Source: Neoarius graeffei
Taxonomy: Eukaryota; Chordata; Actinopteri; Siluriformes; Ariidae
Assembly: GCF_027579695.1 (NCBI RefSeq)
Contig: NC_083578.1
Span: 1,148,638-1,212,637 of the forward strand
Reading direction: 5' to 3'
DNA: 64,000 nucleotides
Shown one piece after another: positions 24,367-31,119 of the stretch. The position numbers and the translations under genes are program-made. Under the pieces are notes generated by a model, which was not told where the DNA came from, did not search any database, and was given only the letters and a program-made list of their open reading frames with translations. How positions within the stretch are numbered: the stretch's first letter is position 1; each line of letters opens with the position of its first letter.

Positions 24367-25948
24367 AGAGCAGTGGGCAGCCACACCAGAGCGCCCGGGG
24401 AGCAGTCAGGGGTTCGGTACCTCACTCAAGGGCACCTCAGCACAAGGCCGCCTCACGTCAACCTAACTGCATGTCTTTGGACTGTGGGGGAAACCGGAGC
24501 ACCCGGAGGAAACCCACGCAGACACGGGGAGAACATGCAAACTCCACACAGAAAGGCCCTCGCCGGCCGCTGGGCTCGAACCCGGAACCTTCTTACTGTG
24601 AGGCGACCGTGCTAACCACTACACCACCATCTCTCCTGTGTGCATCTCCTTGGTGATGGGAAACACATTTATTGTATGCAGCACAGTCGAACAAAGGTAC
24701 AACTCAAAGTGCTCACGTCAAGCTGACGGACTGTCCGCTGGATGACTGGATGCTTTCGAATCTCACATGATTATTACAGGGTTTCTGTATAAATTCACTA
24801 GAATTCCGCCTGTAGCAGGCATCAGAGGTGATAAATTCAACTTCATTTAGTTTGAGAAGGCCATCGTTAATATCGTTATTAATATCATCCTGCTACCGAT
24901 ATCTACATGACGATCCGTTACTGGTAGAGAAACTGACAAAGCTGAAGGAAGCAGCGAGGCTCCAGGAGCTGAGAGAGCTGAGGAACTAAAGGAAGTGAGG
25001 AAGGAGAATGTTTAACCCTGAAGCAAATGGAATGTAAAATGGTGTAACAGTACATTTTTTAAAAATGAATATGAGTAAAATCTAATATAAACTTGTCACT
25101 GATGTCTACAGAAAGGGAAGCTGGATGAACTGAACTCTCTGCTCAGCAGTCAGCACATGTACAAACCCGAGTCGTATCCTGATGACTCGTGGGTGGAGTT
25201 TATCCAGATCAATTTGGACGAAGCAGCGGAGAAAAATGAGAACTCCGACAAGCAGCGCCTGCTCGGCCCCTCCCATCATGGCTCGACTCTGTGCTTAGGC
25301 TCCACCCACAAAGCTGATGATGATTCCGGTCTTGAGATGGAACCTGACAGGGAAGAGCGCCATCCTCTGGTCAGCAGGAGCAATTCGACACCGACTCCAG
25401 AGTCGCAAATTGAGATTCAAACACAATTCAAAAGAAATGATGGGAATCACTGGACAAACATGGATTTTTACGCACAGGTGAGCGACGTCACGCCTGCAGG
25501 GAGCGTCGTCCTTACACCTGAGCAACAGAACAACACGCTGAGCAGGAAAAAGGGCGAAGAAAAGGAAGAGGACTTGAAGAAGAAGCTCGACATCCAACTC
25601 ATCGTGAATGACTCCGATGGAGGATATTCATCTGAGAACGTCGCCCGCCACCTTGTTCCCGACTTGCCGTCCAATCAGGATCCAGATCAGCCGTATCACG
25701 TTCTTAATCCTGACGTTGAAGAAGAAAGGGAAGCATCTTCCTACGTCTCTGAGCTCCCTCCAGCCTCTGTTCTCCCTCCTCTTCCAGACTACACCGTCAT
25801 ACAGGACGTGGACGGGCAGCAAAGCCTAGTTCTCAATCCGAATTCTGCACCTCAGTCACCATCCTACCCTCAGAATCCCACCAAAAGCCCCCCAAACATG
25901 CCCGTTGGGTATCTCACACCAGAGCTGCTGGAGAACTTCAGCCCGTGA
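501..25948 (+). CDS. ghra: Growth hormone receptor, GHR1-type, complete coding region in 8 exons
   Basis: This is a single-pass type I cytokine receptor that binds growth hormone (in fish possibly also somatolactin) and signals through JAK2/STAT5. Coding parts are 501-597, 10465-10597, 10732-10907, 12714-12892, 13318-13471, 13798-13888, 13976-14045 and 25112-25948. All junctions are GT/AG and stay in phase, giving 1737 nt, or 578 residues plus TGA. Visible in order: signal peptide (1 to about 22), cysteine pairs 43/53, 86/97 and 111/129, Trp107 and Trp193 at the positions of the human hot-spot tryptophans, free Cys221, FGDFS at 229-233 (GHR form of WSXWS), a TM helix in exon 6, Box 1 LPPVPAPK (283-290), and Box 2 around DDSWVEF (324-330). 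The conserved C-terminus reads [11 protein letters not shown]. Seven ectodomain cysteines favour GHR1 (ghra) over GHR2 (ghrb), which usually lacks a pair. The 5' UTR exon lies upstream of the window or was not recognised. Confidence 0.96.
802..859. repeat. (CA)n microsatellite
   Basis: About 29 uninterrupted CA units. Other pure dinucleotide runs nearby in ghr intron 1 are at 456-482 (GT), 601-631 (AC), 1289-1314 (AC), 1591-1620 (AC) and 2563-2597 (GT). They create spurious open frames of Cys-Val or Thr-His repeats on both strands. Confidence 0.95.
1811..2360. repeat. 550-bp (CTCA)n tetranucleotide array
   Basis: Tandem CTCA units are interrupted at irregular intervals by CTCACAAA and CTCT variants, in ghr intron 1. 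The array is open in more than one frame because the four-base unit encodes a Leu-Thr-His-Ser cycle. That is a repeat artefact, not a protein. Confidence 0.95.
2400..3150. other. Intron 1 sequence without recognisable gene
   Basis: The stretch holds a short (GT)n at 2563-2597. A 104-codon open frame on the - strand (2601-2915) is rich in Arg, Glu and Lys (for example [15 protein letters not shown]) and faintly recalls a Myb/SANT-type helix. I could not assign it, and no repeat boundary is visible. Confidence 0.3.
3156..3221. repeat. (CA)n microsatellite in the presumed 3' LTR
   Basis: About 32 CA units with one CG change. A second pure run at 3873-3922 splits the RT and RNase H segments of the retrotransposon. 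Confidence 0.9.
3323..3418 (-). repeat. 96-bp direct repeat, 3'-side LTR fragment
   Basis: It matches 7421-7516 in the same orientation without gaps (about nine differences counted by eye). On the - strand it begins TGTGGCAGTGGGGGCGTGG, with the TG start usual for LTRs. The LTR probably continues to lower coordinates, through the (CA)n tract at 3156-3221. Confidence 0.7.
3480..3850 (-). pseudogene. Retrotransposon RNase H remnant
   Basis: [20 protein letters not shown] holds the first catalytic Asp region. [13 protein letters not shown] contains the catalytic Glu, and [12 protein letters not shown] the next Asp. [15 protein letters not shown] is the usual C-terminal block. A (CA)n microsatellite (3873-3922) separates it from the RT segment. 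Confidence 0.8.
3941..4905 (-). pseudogene. Ty3/gypsy reverse transcriptase remnant
   Basis: The frame from 4905 shows the pre-RT block ([25 protein letters not shown]), then [22 protein letters not shown] and [14 protein letters not shown]. After a frameshift near 4440, the palm motif reads [12 protein letters not shown], where the second catalytic Asp is replaced by Asn. [16 protein letters not shown] and [19 protein letters not shown] follow (4261-3941). The fold is recognisable but catalysis should be lost. Confidence 0.85.
5086..6030 (-). pseudogene. Retroviral-type integrase remnant
   Basis: Between about 6010 and 5770 the - strand reads, through degenerate sequence, an H2C2-like zinc-binding region (AACRECQL) typical of gypsy integrases. 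From 5646, LTDQGTTF and [10 protein letters not shown] carry the second Asp and the catalytic Glu-region motifs of the DDE core. [10 protein letters not shown] at 5379 and [13 protein letters not shown] near 5130 are the C-terminal conserved blocks. An A/T-rich insertion interrupts the core near 5650-5750. Confidence 0.75.
6446..6838 (-). pseudogene. Gag zinc knuckle and aspartic protease remnant
   Basis: A CX2CX4HX4C knuckle ([14 protein letters not shown]) is followed about 35 residues later by [12 protein letters not shown], a retropepsin active-site region. The usual DSG or DTG is changed to DSS. This order (knuckle, then protease) is standard for Ty3/gypsy pol. The altered catalytic triad suggests an inactive enzyme. 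Confidence 0.7.
6591..7441 (-). pseudogene. Gmr1-like gag remnant with SCAN-like capsid domain
   Basis: The frame from 7441 contains [20 protein letters not shown], then RPFAFSQQL, then [15 protein letters not shown] and WVQCHHPLS. These match the layout of the SCAN domain, which published work proposes arose from a Gmr1-like gag. The frame is broken near 7000 by a GA-rich (polypurine on +) stretch and continues in another frame. The 5' part of gag and most of the 5' LTR are missing, because the LTR remnant abuts the gag frame directly. Confidence 0.75.
7421..7516 (-). repeat. 96-bp direct repeat, 5'-side LTR fragment
   Basis: Partner of 3323-3418. It joins directly to gag coding sequence at 7420, so the rest of the 5' LTR, the primer-binding site and the gag start have been lost by deletion. 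Confidence 0.7.
7545..7985. other. Intron 1 sequence, nothing recognised
   Basis: AT-rich unique-looking DNA between the retrotransposon and the 8-kb repeat unit. No motif or repeat was identified. Confidence 0.3.
7990..8510 (+). repeat. About 500-bp interspersed repeat, inverted copy at 23.2-24.1 kb
   Basis: This block (from ATGCATTTCTACTGTC near 8043 to GAGATGGAGGACAGAG near 8485) recurs nearly unchanged on the opposite strand at about 23240-24130. There it is split by a SINE. A second, diverged partial copy lies in tandem at about 8535-8752 (shared GAGCATGG...CAG and GACCACTAGGTGCAG segments). No protein is visible. It is either an unclassified mobile element or a local duplication. Confidence 0.7.
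9621..9997 (-). mobile_element. tRNA-derived SINE, full length, with target-site duplication
   Basis: On the - strand it begins with a tRNA-like head, GGCGGCACGGTGGTGTAGTG, containing an A box (TGGTGTAGTGG) and a B box (GGTTCGAGCCC). A conserved body and a short (GATGA)n tail follow. The 13-bp duplication CAATATCAATAAT flanks it at 9611-9623 and 9998-10010. Seven other copies of the family lie in the window. It resembles fish V-SINE/Mermaid-type elements; the exact family name needs a repeat library. Confidence 0.9.
10418..10462. repeat. (CT)n microsatellite serving as polypyrimidine tract
   Basis: About 22 CT units end two bases before the CAG acceptor of ghr coding exon 2. Confidence 0.9.
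10465..10597 (+). CDS. ghra: ghr coding exon 2: first ectodomain segment
   Basis: It begins after a (TC)n tract ending in CAG (AG at 10463-10464) and ends at the TT|GTAAAA donor, in phase 2. It encodes the N-terminal part of fibronectin-like domain 1, including Cys43 in GCRSTE and Cys53 in FRCWW, the first disulfide pair of the family. The frame runs on into exon 3 as FFQMNF-LTPSEW. The reading frame would hit a stop just after the donor, which supports the splice. Confidence 0.9.
10732..10907 (+). CDS. ghra: ghr coding exon 3: GH-binding segment with four cysteines
   Basis: The acceptor is GTGTAG at 10731 behind a (TG)n run. The donor is ATCG|GTACAC. The exon carries Cys86, Cys97, Cys111 and Cys129 in the motifs WQECPEY, NECYF, IWKTYC and EQCFSV, which line up with the second and third disulfides of vertebrate GHR. 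Trp107 in IWKTYC matches the human hormone-binding hot spot Trp104 (established numbering of the human protein). Confidence 0.95.
11030..12574 (-). mobile_element. Tc1/mariner-like element, family A copy 1, inactive
   Basis: It lies in ghr intron 3. The ends are related inverted repeats (TACAACTCCAGTTCC... on the left, ...AATTGGGGTTGTA on the right) beside TA dinucleotides. Transposase remains on the - strand: a helix-turn-helix region (12065-11688), WTEAKWKTV and [10 protein letters not shown] with the first Asp, and QQDNAKP with the second Asp (11677-11495). The third acidic residue region is degraded, and the frame is broken at several points. Confidence 0.85.
12714..12892 (+). CDS. ghra: ghr coding exon 4: inter-domain linker and start of fibronectin domain 2
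   Basis: It is spliced at CCTCAG|TG and ATG|GTAGGA. The exon begins with [14 protein letters not shown], the strongly conserved GHR linker and first strand of domain 2. It continues with VRWAPP, the GW turn and NSSHWDM, whose Trp corresponds to human Trp169. NIS and NSS are possible N-glycosylation sites. Confidence 0.96.
13318..13471 (+). CDS. ghra: ghr coding exon 5: end of ectodomain with FGDFS motif
   Basis: The acceptor is preceded by a (CT)n tract ending in TGTAG. The donor is AAG|GTACAG. The exon encodes HYEVRVRC (unpaired Cys221) and NFGDFSD, the GHR counterpart of the cytokine-receptor WSXWS box, then the short stalk. A (CT)n(CA)n microsatellite follows directly in the intron. Confidence 0.95.
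13478..13545. repeat. (CT)n(CA)n microsatellite in ghr intron 5
   Basis: A compound dinucleotide run begins a few bases after the exon 5 donor. A further (CT)n at 13291-13311 forms the polypyrimidine tract of the exon 5 acceptor. Confidence 0.9.
13798..13888 (+). CDS. ghra: ghr coding exon 6: transmembrane helix
   Basis: It is spliced at AACCAG|AA and AGAG|GTAACA. It encodes ESMFPMR and then about 22 hydrophobic residues ([19 protein letters not shown]) followed by SQQQR. This is the only strongly hydrophobic stretch after the signal peptide, as expected for a single-pass receptor. Confidence 0.94.
13976..14045 (+). CDS. ghra: ghr coding exon 7: juxtamembrane Box 1
   Basis: It is spliced at TTTAG|G and AAG|GTGAAG. 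The exon encodes the proline-rich Box 1 LPPVPAPK, then [10 protein letters not shown]. Box 1 is the JAK2 docking site in this family. The acceptor sits next to a short (GT)n run. Confidence 0.95.
14977..15577. repeat. 600-bp degenerate minisatellite, open on both strands
   Basis: Imperfect tandem copies of a roughly 12- to 30-bp theme built from GGCATGGACATG and GGCTCCGGACTGGACTTG. Because the unit length is largely a multiple of three and stop-poor, long frames stay open on both strands (210, 205 and 168 codons). They encode low-complexity Met/Pro/Ser or Gly/Met/Asp repeats. It abuts the 3' side of a LINE fragment in ghr intron 7. I regard the frames as non-coding. Confidence 0.8.
15590..16702 (-). 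pseudogene. CR1/Rex-like LINE reverse transcriptase fragment
   Basis: The - strand carries non-LTR RT blocks across several frames: [18 protein letters not shown] near 16555, [13 protein letters not shown] and [19 protein letters not shown] (16365-16260), [18 protein letters not shown] (16180), [17 protein letters not shown] and the palm box [10 protein letters not shown] (FADD in active relatives), then [12 protein letters not shown]. The endonuclease and 3' end are absent. The sequence breaks off at 15590, where the minisatellite begins. Confidence 0.85.
16807..18411 (-). mobile_element. Tc1-like transposon, family B copy 1, near-complete transposase
   Basis: 1.6 kb with about 210-bp inverted repeats (CAGTGGTGCTTGAAA... 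and its complement) at a TA target, in ghr intron 7. The transposase frame 17773-17027 (- strand) keeps the catalytic triad contexts [20 protein letters not shown] and [11 protein letters not shown] (DD34E). The N-terminal helix-turn-helix segment (18002-17796) is in another frame because of a small deletion near 17830 relative to the copy at 62.5 kb. The element is therefore not autonomous but is the best-preserved of three copies. Confidence 0.92.
17027..17773 (-). pseudogene. Tc1-like transposase, catalytic half open, N-terminus frameshifted
   Basis: A 248-residue open frame starts at an internal Met and lacks the first DNA-binding helix. It contains the second HTH end ([14 protein letters not shown]), the [14 protein letters not shown] linker, and DDE motifs D, D and E with 34-residue-type spacing. 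It ends [11 protein letters not shown], the family's usual terminus. Copies at 46.8-47.9 kb and 62.8-63.9 kb carry a stop where this one reads YQQIL. Confidence 0.88.
18430..19750. other. Intron 7 sequence, nothing recognised
   Basis: Unique-looking AT-rich DNA with a short (CAT)n at 18953-18970. No exon or known repeat was recognised. Confidence 0.3.
19921..20070 (+). pseudogene. THAP-like zinc finger N-terminus, truncated
   Basis: [20 protein letters not shown] shows the CX3-4C start of a THAP finger (a C2CH DNA-binding domain found in transposases and host factors). [14 protein letters not shown] fits the following Pro/Trp region. The third Cys and the His are not found, because the frame ends at TGA and a related reading frame continues to 20137. 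A 1-kb hAT-type element interrupts it there. Confidence 0.5.
20138..21144. mobile_element. Non-autonomous hAT-type element with 8-bp target duplication
   Basis: 1007 bp bounded by the 13-bp imperfect inverted repeats TAGAGGTCTGCAC and GTGCAGGGTTCTA. It is flanked on both sides by the 8-bp duplication ATTGGAGG (20130-20137 and 21145-21152). Subterminal regions hold repeated CCCGCTCCCGCCCGC blocks on both sides. There is no transposase. The 8-bp duplication and TAGA-type ends point to the hAT superfamily. Confidence 0.85.
21413..21628 (-). pseudogene. Partial ORF with acidic tail, P2X7-tail-like transposon protein fragment (tentative)
   Basis: From the Met at 21628 it reads [22 protein letters not shown] and AAHWFDRV, then an Asp/Ser-rich tail. 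The KPYLYDP segment followed by an acidic stretch recalls the start of fish proteins with a P2RX7 intracellular-like domain. Many of those belong to transposons. The cysteine-rich domain itself is missing, so the assignment is weak. Confidence 0.3.
21946..22560 (-). pseudogene. LINE 3' coding fragment (RT thumb/C-terminal region)
   Basis: The frame 22533-21946 reads [20 protein letters not shown] sequence, then [40 protein letters not shown] and [13 protein letters not shown]. This is the usual end of ORF2 in CR1/Rex-group non-LTR retrotransposons. It is 5'-truncated as is common for LINEs, and lies antisense in ghr intron 7. Confidence 0.8.
23235..24140 (-). repeat. Inverted copy of the 8-kb repeat unit, split by a SINE
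   Basis: 23240-23560 and 23960-24130 together correspond on the - strand to 7990-8510. The SINE at 23569-23957 lies between the halves. Shared blocks include CCACACACTGTCTGAGGGTT and GACCACTAGGTGCAGTAATA. The two copies face each other 15 kb apart within the same gene. Confidence 0.75.
23569..23957 (+). mobile_element. tRNA-derived SINE, second subtype with (GT)n and (TTC)n tail
   Basis: The head is the same GGCGGCACGGTGGTGTAGCGG tRNA-like region. The body differs after position 23730 (GGGGCGGCCTTGGACTGAGG) and ends with a GTGTGCATGTGACAAAGG segment and TTC repeats. A long (GT)n at 23823-23877 lies inside. Part of the B-box region is deleted. Confidence 0.85.
24248..24629 (-). mobile_element. 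tRNA-derived SINE, second subtype, inverted partner
   Basis: Same subtype as 23569-23957 but on the - strand, 290 bp away, with (AC)n at 24334-24364. On the + strand it starts with an AAGAAGAAGAAACC tail and ends with the complement of the tRNA-like head. Confidence 0.85.
25112..25948 (+). CDS. ghra: ghr coding exon 8: cytoplasmic tail and stop
   Basis: The acceptor is TCTACAG. The exon encodes 278 residues: [22 protein letters not shown] (Box 2 and UbE-like region), an acidic serine-rich middle, [19 protein letters not shown] (a highly conserved GHR stretch with a STAT5-type tyrosine), then GGYSSEN, PYHVLNP, PDYTVI and the terminal [11 protein letters not shown] is at 25946-25948. The exon is intact, with no frameshift, across from 11 kb of repeat-filled intron. 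Confidence 0.96.
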   Translation, partial: KGKLDELNSLLSSQHMYKPESYPDDSWVEFIQINLDEAAEKNENSDKQRLLGPSHHGSTLCLGSTHKADDDSGLEMEPDREERHPLVSRSNSTPTPESQIEIQTQFKRNDGNHWTNMDFYAQVSDVTPAGSVVLTPEQQNNTLSRKKGEEKEEDLKKKLDIQLIVNDSDGGYSSENVARHLVPDLPSNQDPDQPYHVLNPDVEEEREASSYVSELPPASVLPPLPDYTVIQDVDGQQSLVLNPNSAPQSPSYPQNPTKSPPNMPVGYLTPELLENFSP

Positions 25949-26096
25949 GTGAATGATGCTGATATGCGCTCGTCCTCTGACTGCTCGGATCCAAAGTTGC
26001 TACATCATGGATGTCTGAACGTCGGCCATATCTGTGACGAAGTGATGGAGTGTGTGGTGATGTGTATGGCCACACCGTGGGGGAAATAACCAATGA

Positions 26097-26146
<50 letters not shown>

Positions 26147-26460
26147 TCTTGTGCTTTAGTGAGTGAGTCAGTCGAGTTACATATAAATAGTTTAAGACAC
26201 GTCTGCATGAGTCAATGCAACACAGACACATTTTACCTCTGGAGTAGACCTGTGCCAATCATCAGCTCCATCATTCCCTTCACTCAGAATCCTTATGTTG
26301 GAAACTTCAGCTTCCAGGTTTCCATTTTATGCAGCAAGATCAAAGTCATCCCATTTACATCCACAGATAAAACCAGACTGTACCAGCAGGTCGCGTTGCA
26401 GCTTCACAGCTCCGGGGTTCCTGATTCGATCCTGACCTCAGCTTACTGTCCATGAGGAGT
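25949..26460 (+). other. ghra: Presumed ghr 3' UTR
   Basis: Sequence directly after the ghr stop, with a (GT)n run at 26100-26142. The first AATAAA is at about 26565, inside a repeat. I cannot place the true poly(A) site. Confidence 0.4.
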
Positions 26461-26912
26461 TTCAGACATGTCTCAGGGGGTTTCCTCAGGGTTCTCTGGT
26501 TTCCTCCCACCTCCCAGTAGGTGGATTGGTGACTCTAAATTAGCACCAGTCAGCTTAGAAGAATAAAGGTACCAATTTGTACCTGTCCTAGTTCCTGAGT
26601 TGGTACCATTAAGGGGTCATCTCTCGTACCCTTAGGATATATTTTTCCCCTGAGAATATGAATATAGTGCCCTTTTAAAAATAATTTCAAAAACAATAGA
26701 GTGGTGTCCCATCCAGAGTGTATTCCCACATCCGTGCTCCCAGGATTGACTCCGGATTCACCGCCTCCCTGAGCAGGGTAAAGTGTACTGTAGGGCCACT
26801 GTGTGCCACTGAGATGGTACTCTGGGATGCACCTTTAGTACGTCTCCAGTTTCTCCAGTCATCGTAAATGTACACTCTGAGGAATAAAGGTACCAAACTG
26901 TACCTGTTCTAC
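26455..26912 (+). mobile_element. Old SINE relative split by a short GGTACC-containing insertion
   Basis: 26455-26548 (TTTCCTCAGGGTTCTCTGG, GTGACTCTAAATTAG) and 26695-26790 (GTGTCCCATCCAGAGTGTATT, GATTGACTCCGGATTCACCG) resemble the two halves of a tRNA-derived SINE body, diverged from the abundant family. The gap holds AATAAAGGTACCAA, which recurs at 26884-26897. Boundaries are approximate. Confidence 0.5.
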
Positions 26913-26914
26913 AC

Positions 26915-28575
26915 TGAGTGTGTATCTGGTGTCTGGGAGGCTGCATGGGGCGTTAACGAGTGTATAGACTCACGCTTTAAAGATCCACCAAAGATCTGAT
27001 TACTGTCTTGACCTTAAAGACCTAAAGAGACACACTAAAATTATAAGCCTGCACCCCAGTGCGGTGAGAAAGAAAAGAAATGGACTGGGATGAGTTTTCC
27101 AAAAGCCTCTTAATGCTAAGAGCAGCTTAACTAGGAGAGACAGTGTTCATTGTGCTGCTCGCTCGACCATTTAACAATGATCTTTGTGCTACAATACATT
27201 TGGGAAACTCACCCCAGTTCGGTCCCTTTATTTCTGAGTGTAGTGCAGATTTAAACTTATGGTTGGTGTCTTAGGAGCCGTTATTGAACCTTTCGCAGGT
27301 TTTGGTTTCCAGGTGAAAGATACACACCAAAGGGATGAAGGATGTGGCCTTGAGGATGTCACGTGATGGTACACCTCAGTTCAGAGTCTTCAAACACAAC
27401 CCCATCACAGACAGGATTATCTCAGGATCATATCGTCAGAACTGGAAGAAAGTGTCATAGCTAAGATTAAAGAAGATTCATTTTCACAAATTTAACAAAG
27501 TTCTTCAGGGAGAAGTTCGTCCCATAGTAATGGCAGATATGCACTTTTAATAAATAACAATAAAATAAATGTTTATTAATAATTTACCTTTCATAAAGCA
27601 TGATATTGGCACAAGCCTACTCTTGATAAGCTAATGTGAGCCATGCACACATCGTTATCCAATCAGATTTACTCGAGCACAAGACCCAACAGGACGAGAG
27701 AGTCACTGTGTCCATGGCAGCACCAAAATCCCTTCTTTACTCACAAACGGCACAAAGTTCCGCCCCGGCGTCGGACGAAAGCACAAACCGAGAGCTGGTT
27801 TCTTAATCAGAACACAGTATGATTTCATCCGAACCCTGAGACGTGATGTGAAGAGGAAACGGGGAGGACGGGTGTGTGCTGGAACGGAGTTCTGTCCTGA
27901 TTATCATGGTCAAGGGAAAAAAAAAGCACGTCATTACTAATGGCTCTTGTCTTAATGAACAGAAATGAAATTGCACGCTGTTCATCACAGACGGTTAGCT
28001 TTAATGCACATGTAGCAGTTTGAAAATCAGAAAATTAGCCTTATTGTCGGGACTGGAAACTTTTCAGTGTTTTTATGTTTTTTTTTTTAAACACACATCA
28101 TGATGATGAGGAGGATGATGATGTCAGGAATCAAAATGGAACGTTGTGAGTGTGTGTAGATTTGCTTTCATTGCTATAATTACAGAAACCATTTCCACCA
28201 AGGAACAGGCGAGTGGGCGTGTGCAAGTGGGTGTGTGTGAGTGGGCATATGTGAGTGGGCGTGTGCGATAATTCTACAAATGATTGAATGATGTGATGAT
28301 GGACATTGTTGCTAACCCTGGTTTAATTCAGAAGGCAGCATAAGATCATGTCGTCATTATTTGGGACAAATGTGAGCGTTTTTCGAGATTTCTGTTCTCT
28401 AGATGAGCAGGGTTTTTTTTTTTGGAAAGTGTAACCGATCTGACCTACTGACGAGTTGTGATGAGGTTATCATGATGAGGTTACAGTTATCCTGATATAT
28501 AAATGAAATGTTAGCACGTGCCTAGTTGTGTAGAATTGATGAGGACTGAATGTGATGCAGGTGTGATGTTCGTAT
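26915..28575. other. Intergenic DNA downstream of ghr, nothing recognised
   Basis: No supported exon, RNA or known repeat. Short homopolymer runs and a GTGTGAGTGGGC-type tandem stretch (28205-28265) are present. ccdc152 was looked for here and not recognised. Confidence 0.3.
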
Positions 28576-28579
28576 CTCA

Positions 28580-29045
28580 GGCTACATCCACACGACAACG
28601 GCAACAAGATTTTTTTTTTAGCGGGTAAAAAAAAAATTGCGTCCACATGGGCAACGGATCAGTAAAATATCAGGTACATATGGCAACGCAACACTTGCTG
28701 AAAACGATGCAGTACACATGCCACACCTCTACGTGCGCTGTAAGACGGTCCCATCGGAGACACCAGAACAGTAGAAGAAATAGGACGCATGTGCATAAAC
28801 CCCTTCTTCTACCCGGCGTGCTGCTTGTTCTAGTCATGTGGTTGTGACGTCATCGTAAACAAATCCGTTCTACTCATCCAGACGACTTCGCAACGGCGCC
28901 GTTGCCAGATTTTTCCACTCTGGAAACCGTTCTCAAAAAATATCGTTTTGGGGCACCCAAAACGCCGTTGCTGTGTGGACACCAGGCCGAAACGATAAAA
29001 AATTTTATCGGATTCATCTGAATCCGTTGCCGTGTGGACAGGGCC
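28580..29045. mobile_element. 466-bp MITE with terminal inverted repeats
   Basis: Ends GGCTACATCCACACGACAAC and the complement of GGCCCTGTCCACACGGCAAC form inverted repeats of about 22 bp. A 3-bp TCA duplication flanks the element (28577-28579 and 29046-29048). There is no coding capacity. Internal sequence is partly self-complementary (CAACGG/CCGTTG motifs recur). Confidence 0.75.
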
Positions 29046-29049
29046 TCAG

Positions 29050-31115
29050 TGCTGTGCGTTTCTGTAACACATAAATCAAACACATCAAAGACGATGCTGT
29101 TGTACACAGAGCTATAGAGAAAACACTACAGTCGTTAAACCCAAAAGAACGTGATGGTAATTGGTTATCGGATACGTCTCAAAATTCAGCTCCTTGCAGG
29201 ATCATTATTGTAGATAACGATAATATCATACGCATTAATAAAATAAATTGCTCAGTGCTTATCAGGATCTAAAACGTCAAAAAGTGAAATAAATTGCTTC
29301 ATGCTGCCTTGAACATAGAACATGCTTCAGCAACACACTGATTAGCTAAATGCATTTTTTTGACCAATCAGTGACTCTCGATACGGTAAGCCCCGCCTCC
29401 TGTCGTATGATTCTGGAGCAGGGAGTAAAATCGGCCCCGCTCTCTCGGCTCCACACGTGAGTGAAGTGCCTGAGTTCCTGAAAAGGTTCCTGTGGTGGAA
29501 ATGTTTTGATCTTTCAGATATCTGACAGTTCTTTGTCAATGTTGTTGTTGTTGTTTGTAAACAGTTATACAAACGCCTCACAGTGCTGCTTTCACGTATT
29601 CACACGTTTTCTCCCGTGTGCTTGATACATTTTCTCAGAAATAAGCTAATTCAGATTAAATTGCTCATGAAACAGTCTGATGATTAAATTCATTCCGTAT
29701 CCGAATGAAACAGGAAGCCAGGGGTTTTTACCAAATTGGTTAATAATCAGTAACTTTTTCATTTGTGTAGGCAGGGCATAAGGAAGCTAGAGAGCATTTA
29801 ATTGTATTTAAATTGAGGCCACGCCCCTAAAGTGCAGCAGAAGCCGTCAGTATTTTTTCAGAACCCAGACGTACAGAAGTCTGATTTCATGAGCACTTTA
29901 ATTCAACTTCAACAGCCATAAACCTTTACATCAGTATTATATTGTGTATTTTTTTTGCATAAATACAATCATACACAGGATTTACACTAACACATGTACA
30001 GAGGACAAAAGATTGAAATATTCAGTGTTTTCAAATCCTATTCACGGTTTCAGCTCTGTAAACACACCAGACATGTGGGCGGAGTTTCATTCCTGATTTC
30101 AACACACCTTCATTTACTTTCCCTCGGTCATGTGACCTTACTGTCCCTTGACGTGACGTGCATTAAAAGAGGAGCGAGTTGATTTACCCAGAATGCACTG
30201 TTCCATTTCTGAAGCTGTGAACACAGAAGTAATAATAAATCTCACATTAAATTGACAGTGAACGACTGCGCTGATGGAATTTACTCGTTTAGCTGCTTAG
30301 CGTGTTCACGAGTTAGCAAACTGTTCTTGGTCTCAAGGGGAAGTTCTGAAGGTGCACTGAAAACAGGAGTGAACCCAGCACAGGTGCTGAGTCGTACCTG
30401 GGTCGGGTGTGTCAGGAGTGGGAATGTGCACATGTAGGAATACTCTGAAGCTAATGAAGATGAAGCCAAGCGTCGTGTGTGTGTGTGTGTGTGTGTATAA
30501 AAACTGATGCCTTATTAAGGACAATGCTGCTGCTCACCGCTGATAAACCAGCATCAGAAACGTCTTAAATCACCACAGAATCATAGTTTACAGTATGCCG
30601 TTATCAGGGACGCACCAAGCCGACGGGGCAGCGAGCTGGCGTGGACTCACACGCTGCTCAACACTGAACTGTGTGAATGAGCAGAGAAACCCTGACACGG
30701 GACACAGGGCTGAAACCTGCACCCCGATGGAGATGTGGGAACGGGATCGGTGCGTCTCCACTGTTTATACTCTGCTTACACTGAACGCTGGACTGTTCTT
30801 CAGCTCAGTCTGTGCTGCTGCTTCACTTCTGTTTACTTTCAGGTGAATTTATAACTCGTGTATTAGCTGTGTGGAAGAGTGCGAGTGTGCATGTGATTGT
30901 GTGTACGAGGGCTTTTGAGTGTTTATTGGTGTACGTATATTGCACAGTTTACTCTCTCTCCTCTTCTTATGATGTGTTTTTGGAGGAAGTGGTCAACACC
31001 TCCAGAGAAAGCTGTAAAATTTCACATCTTACTTTTCTTCAGCTCAATAAAAGCTCATTTGCTTTATAGTTTTATTCTCATTGTGTTCATCAGTAACTGT
31101 GATAATGAGCAAATT
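29050..31115. other. Intergenic DNA, nothing recognised
   Basis: A (GT)n run is at 30474-30497. Open frames are short and show no family motifs. Confidence 0.3.
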
Positions 31116-31119
31116 ACAG

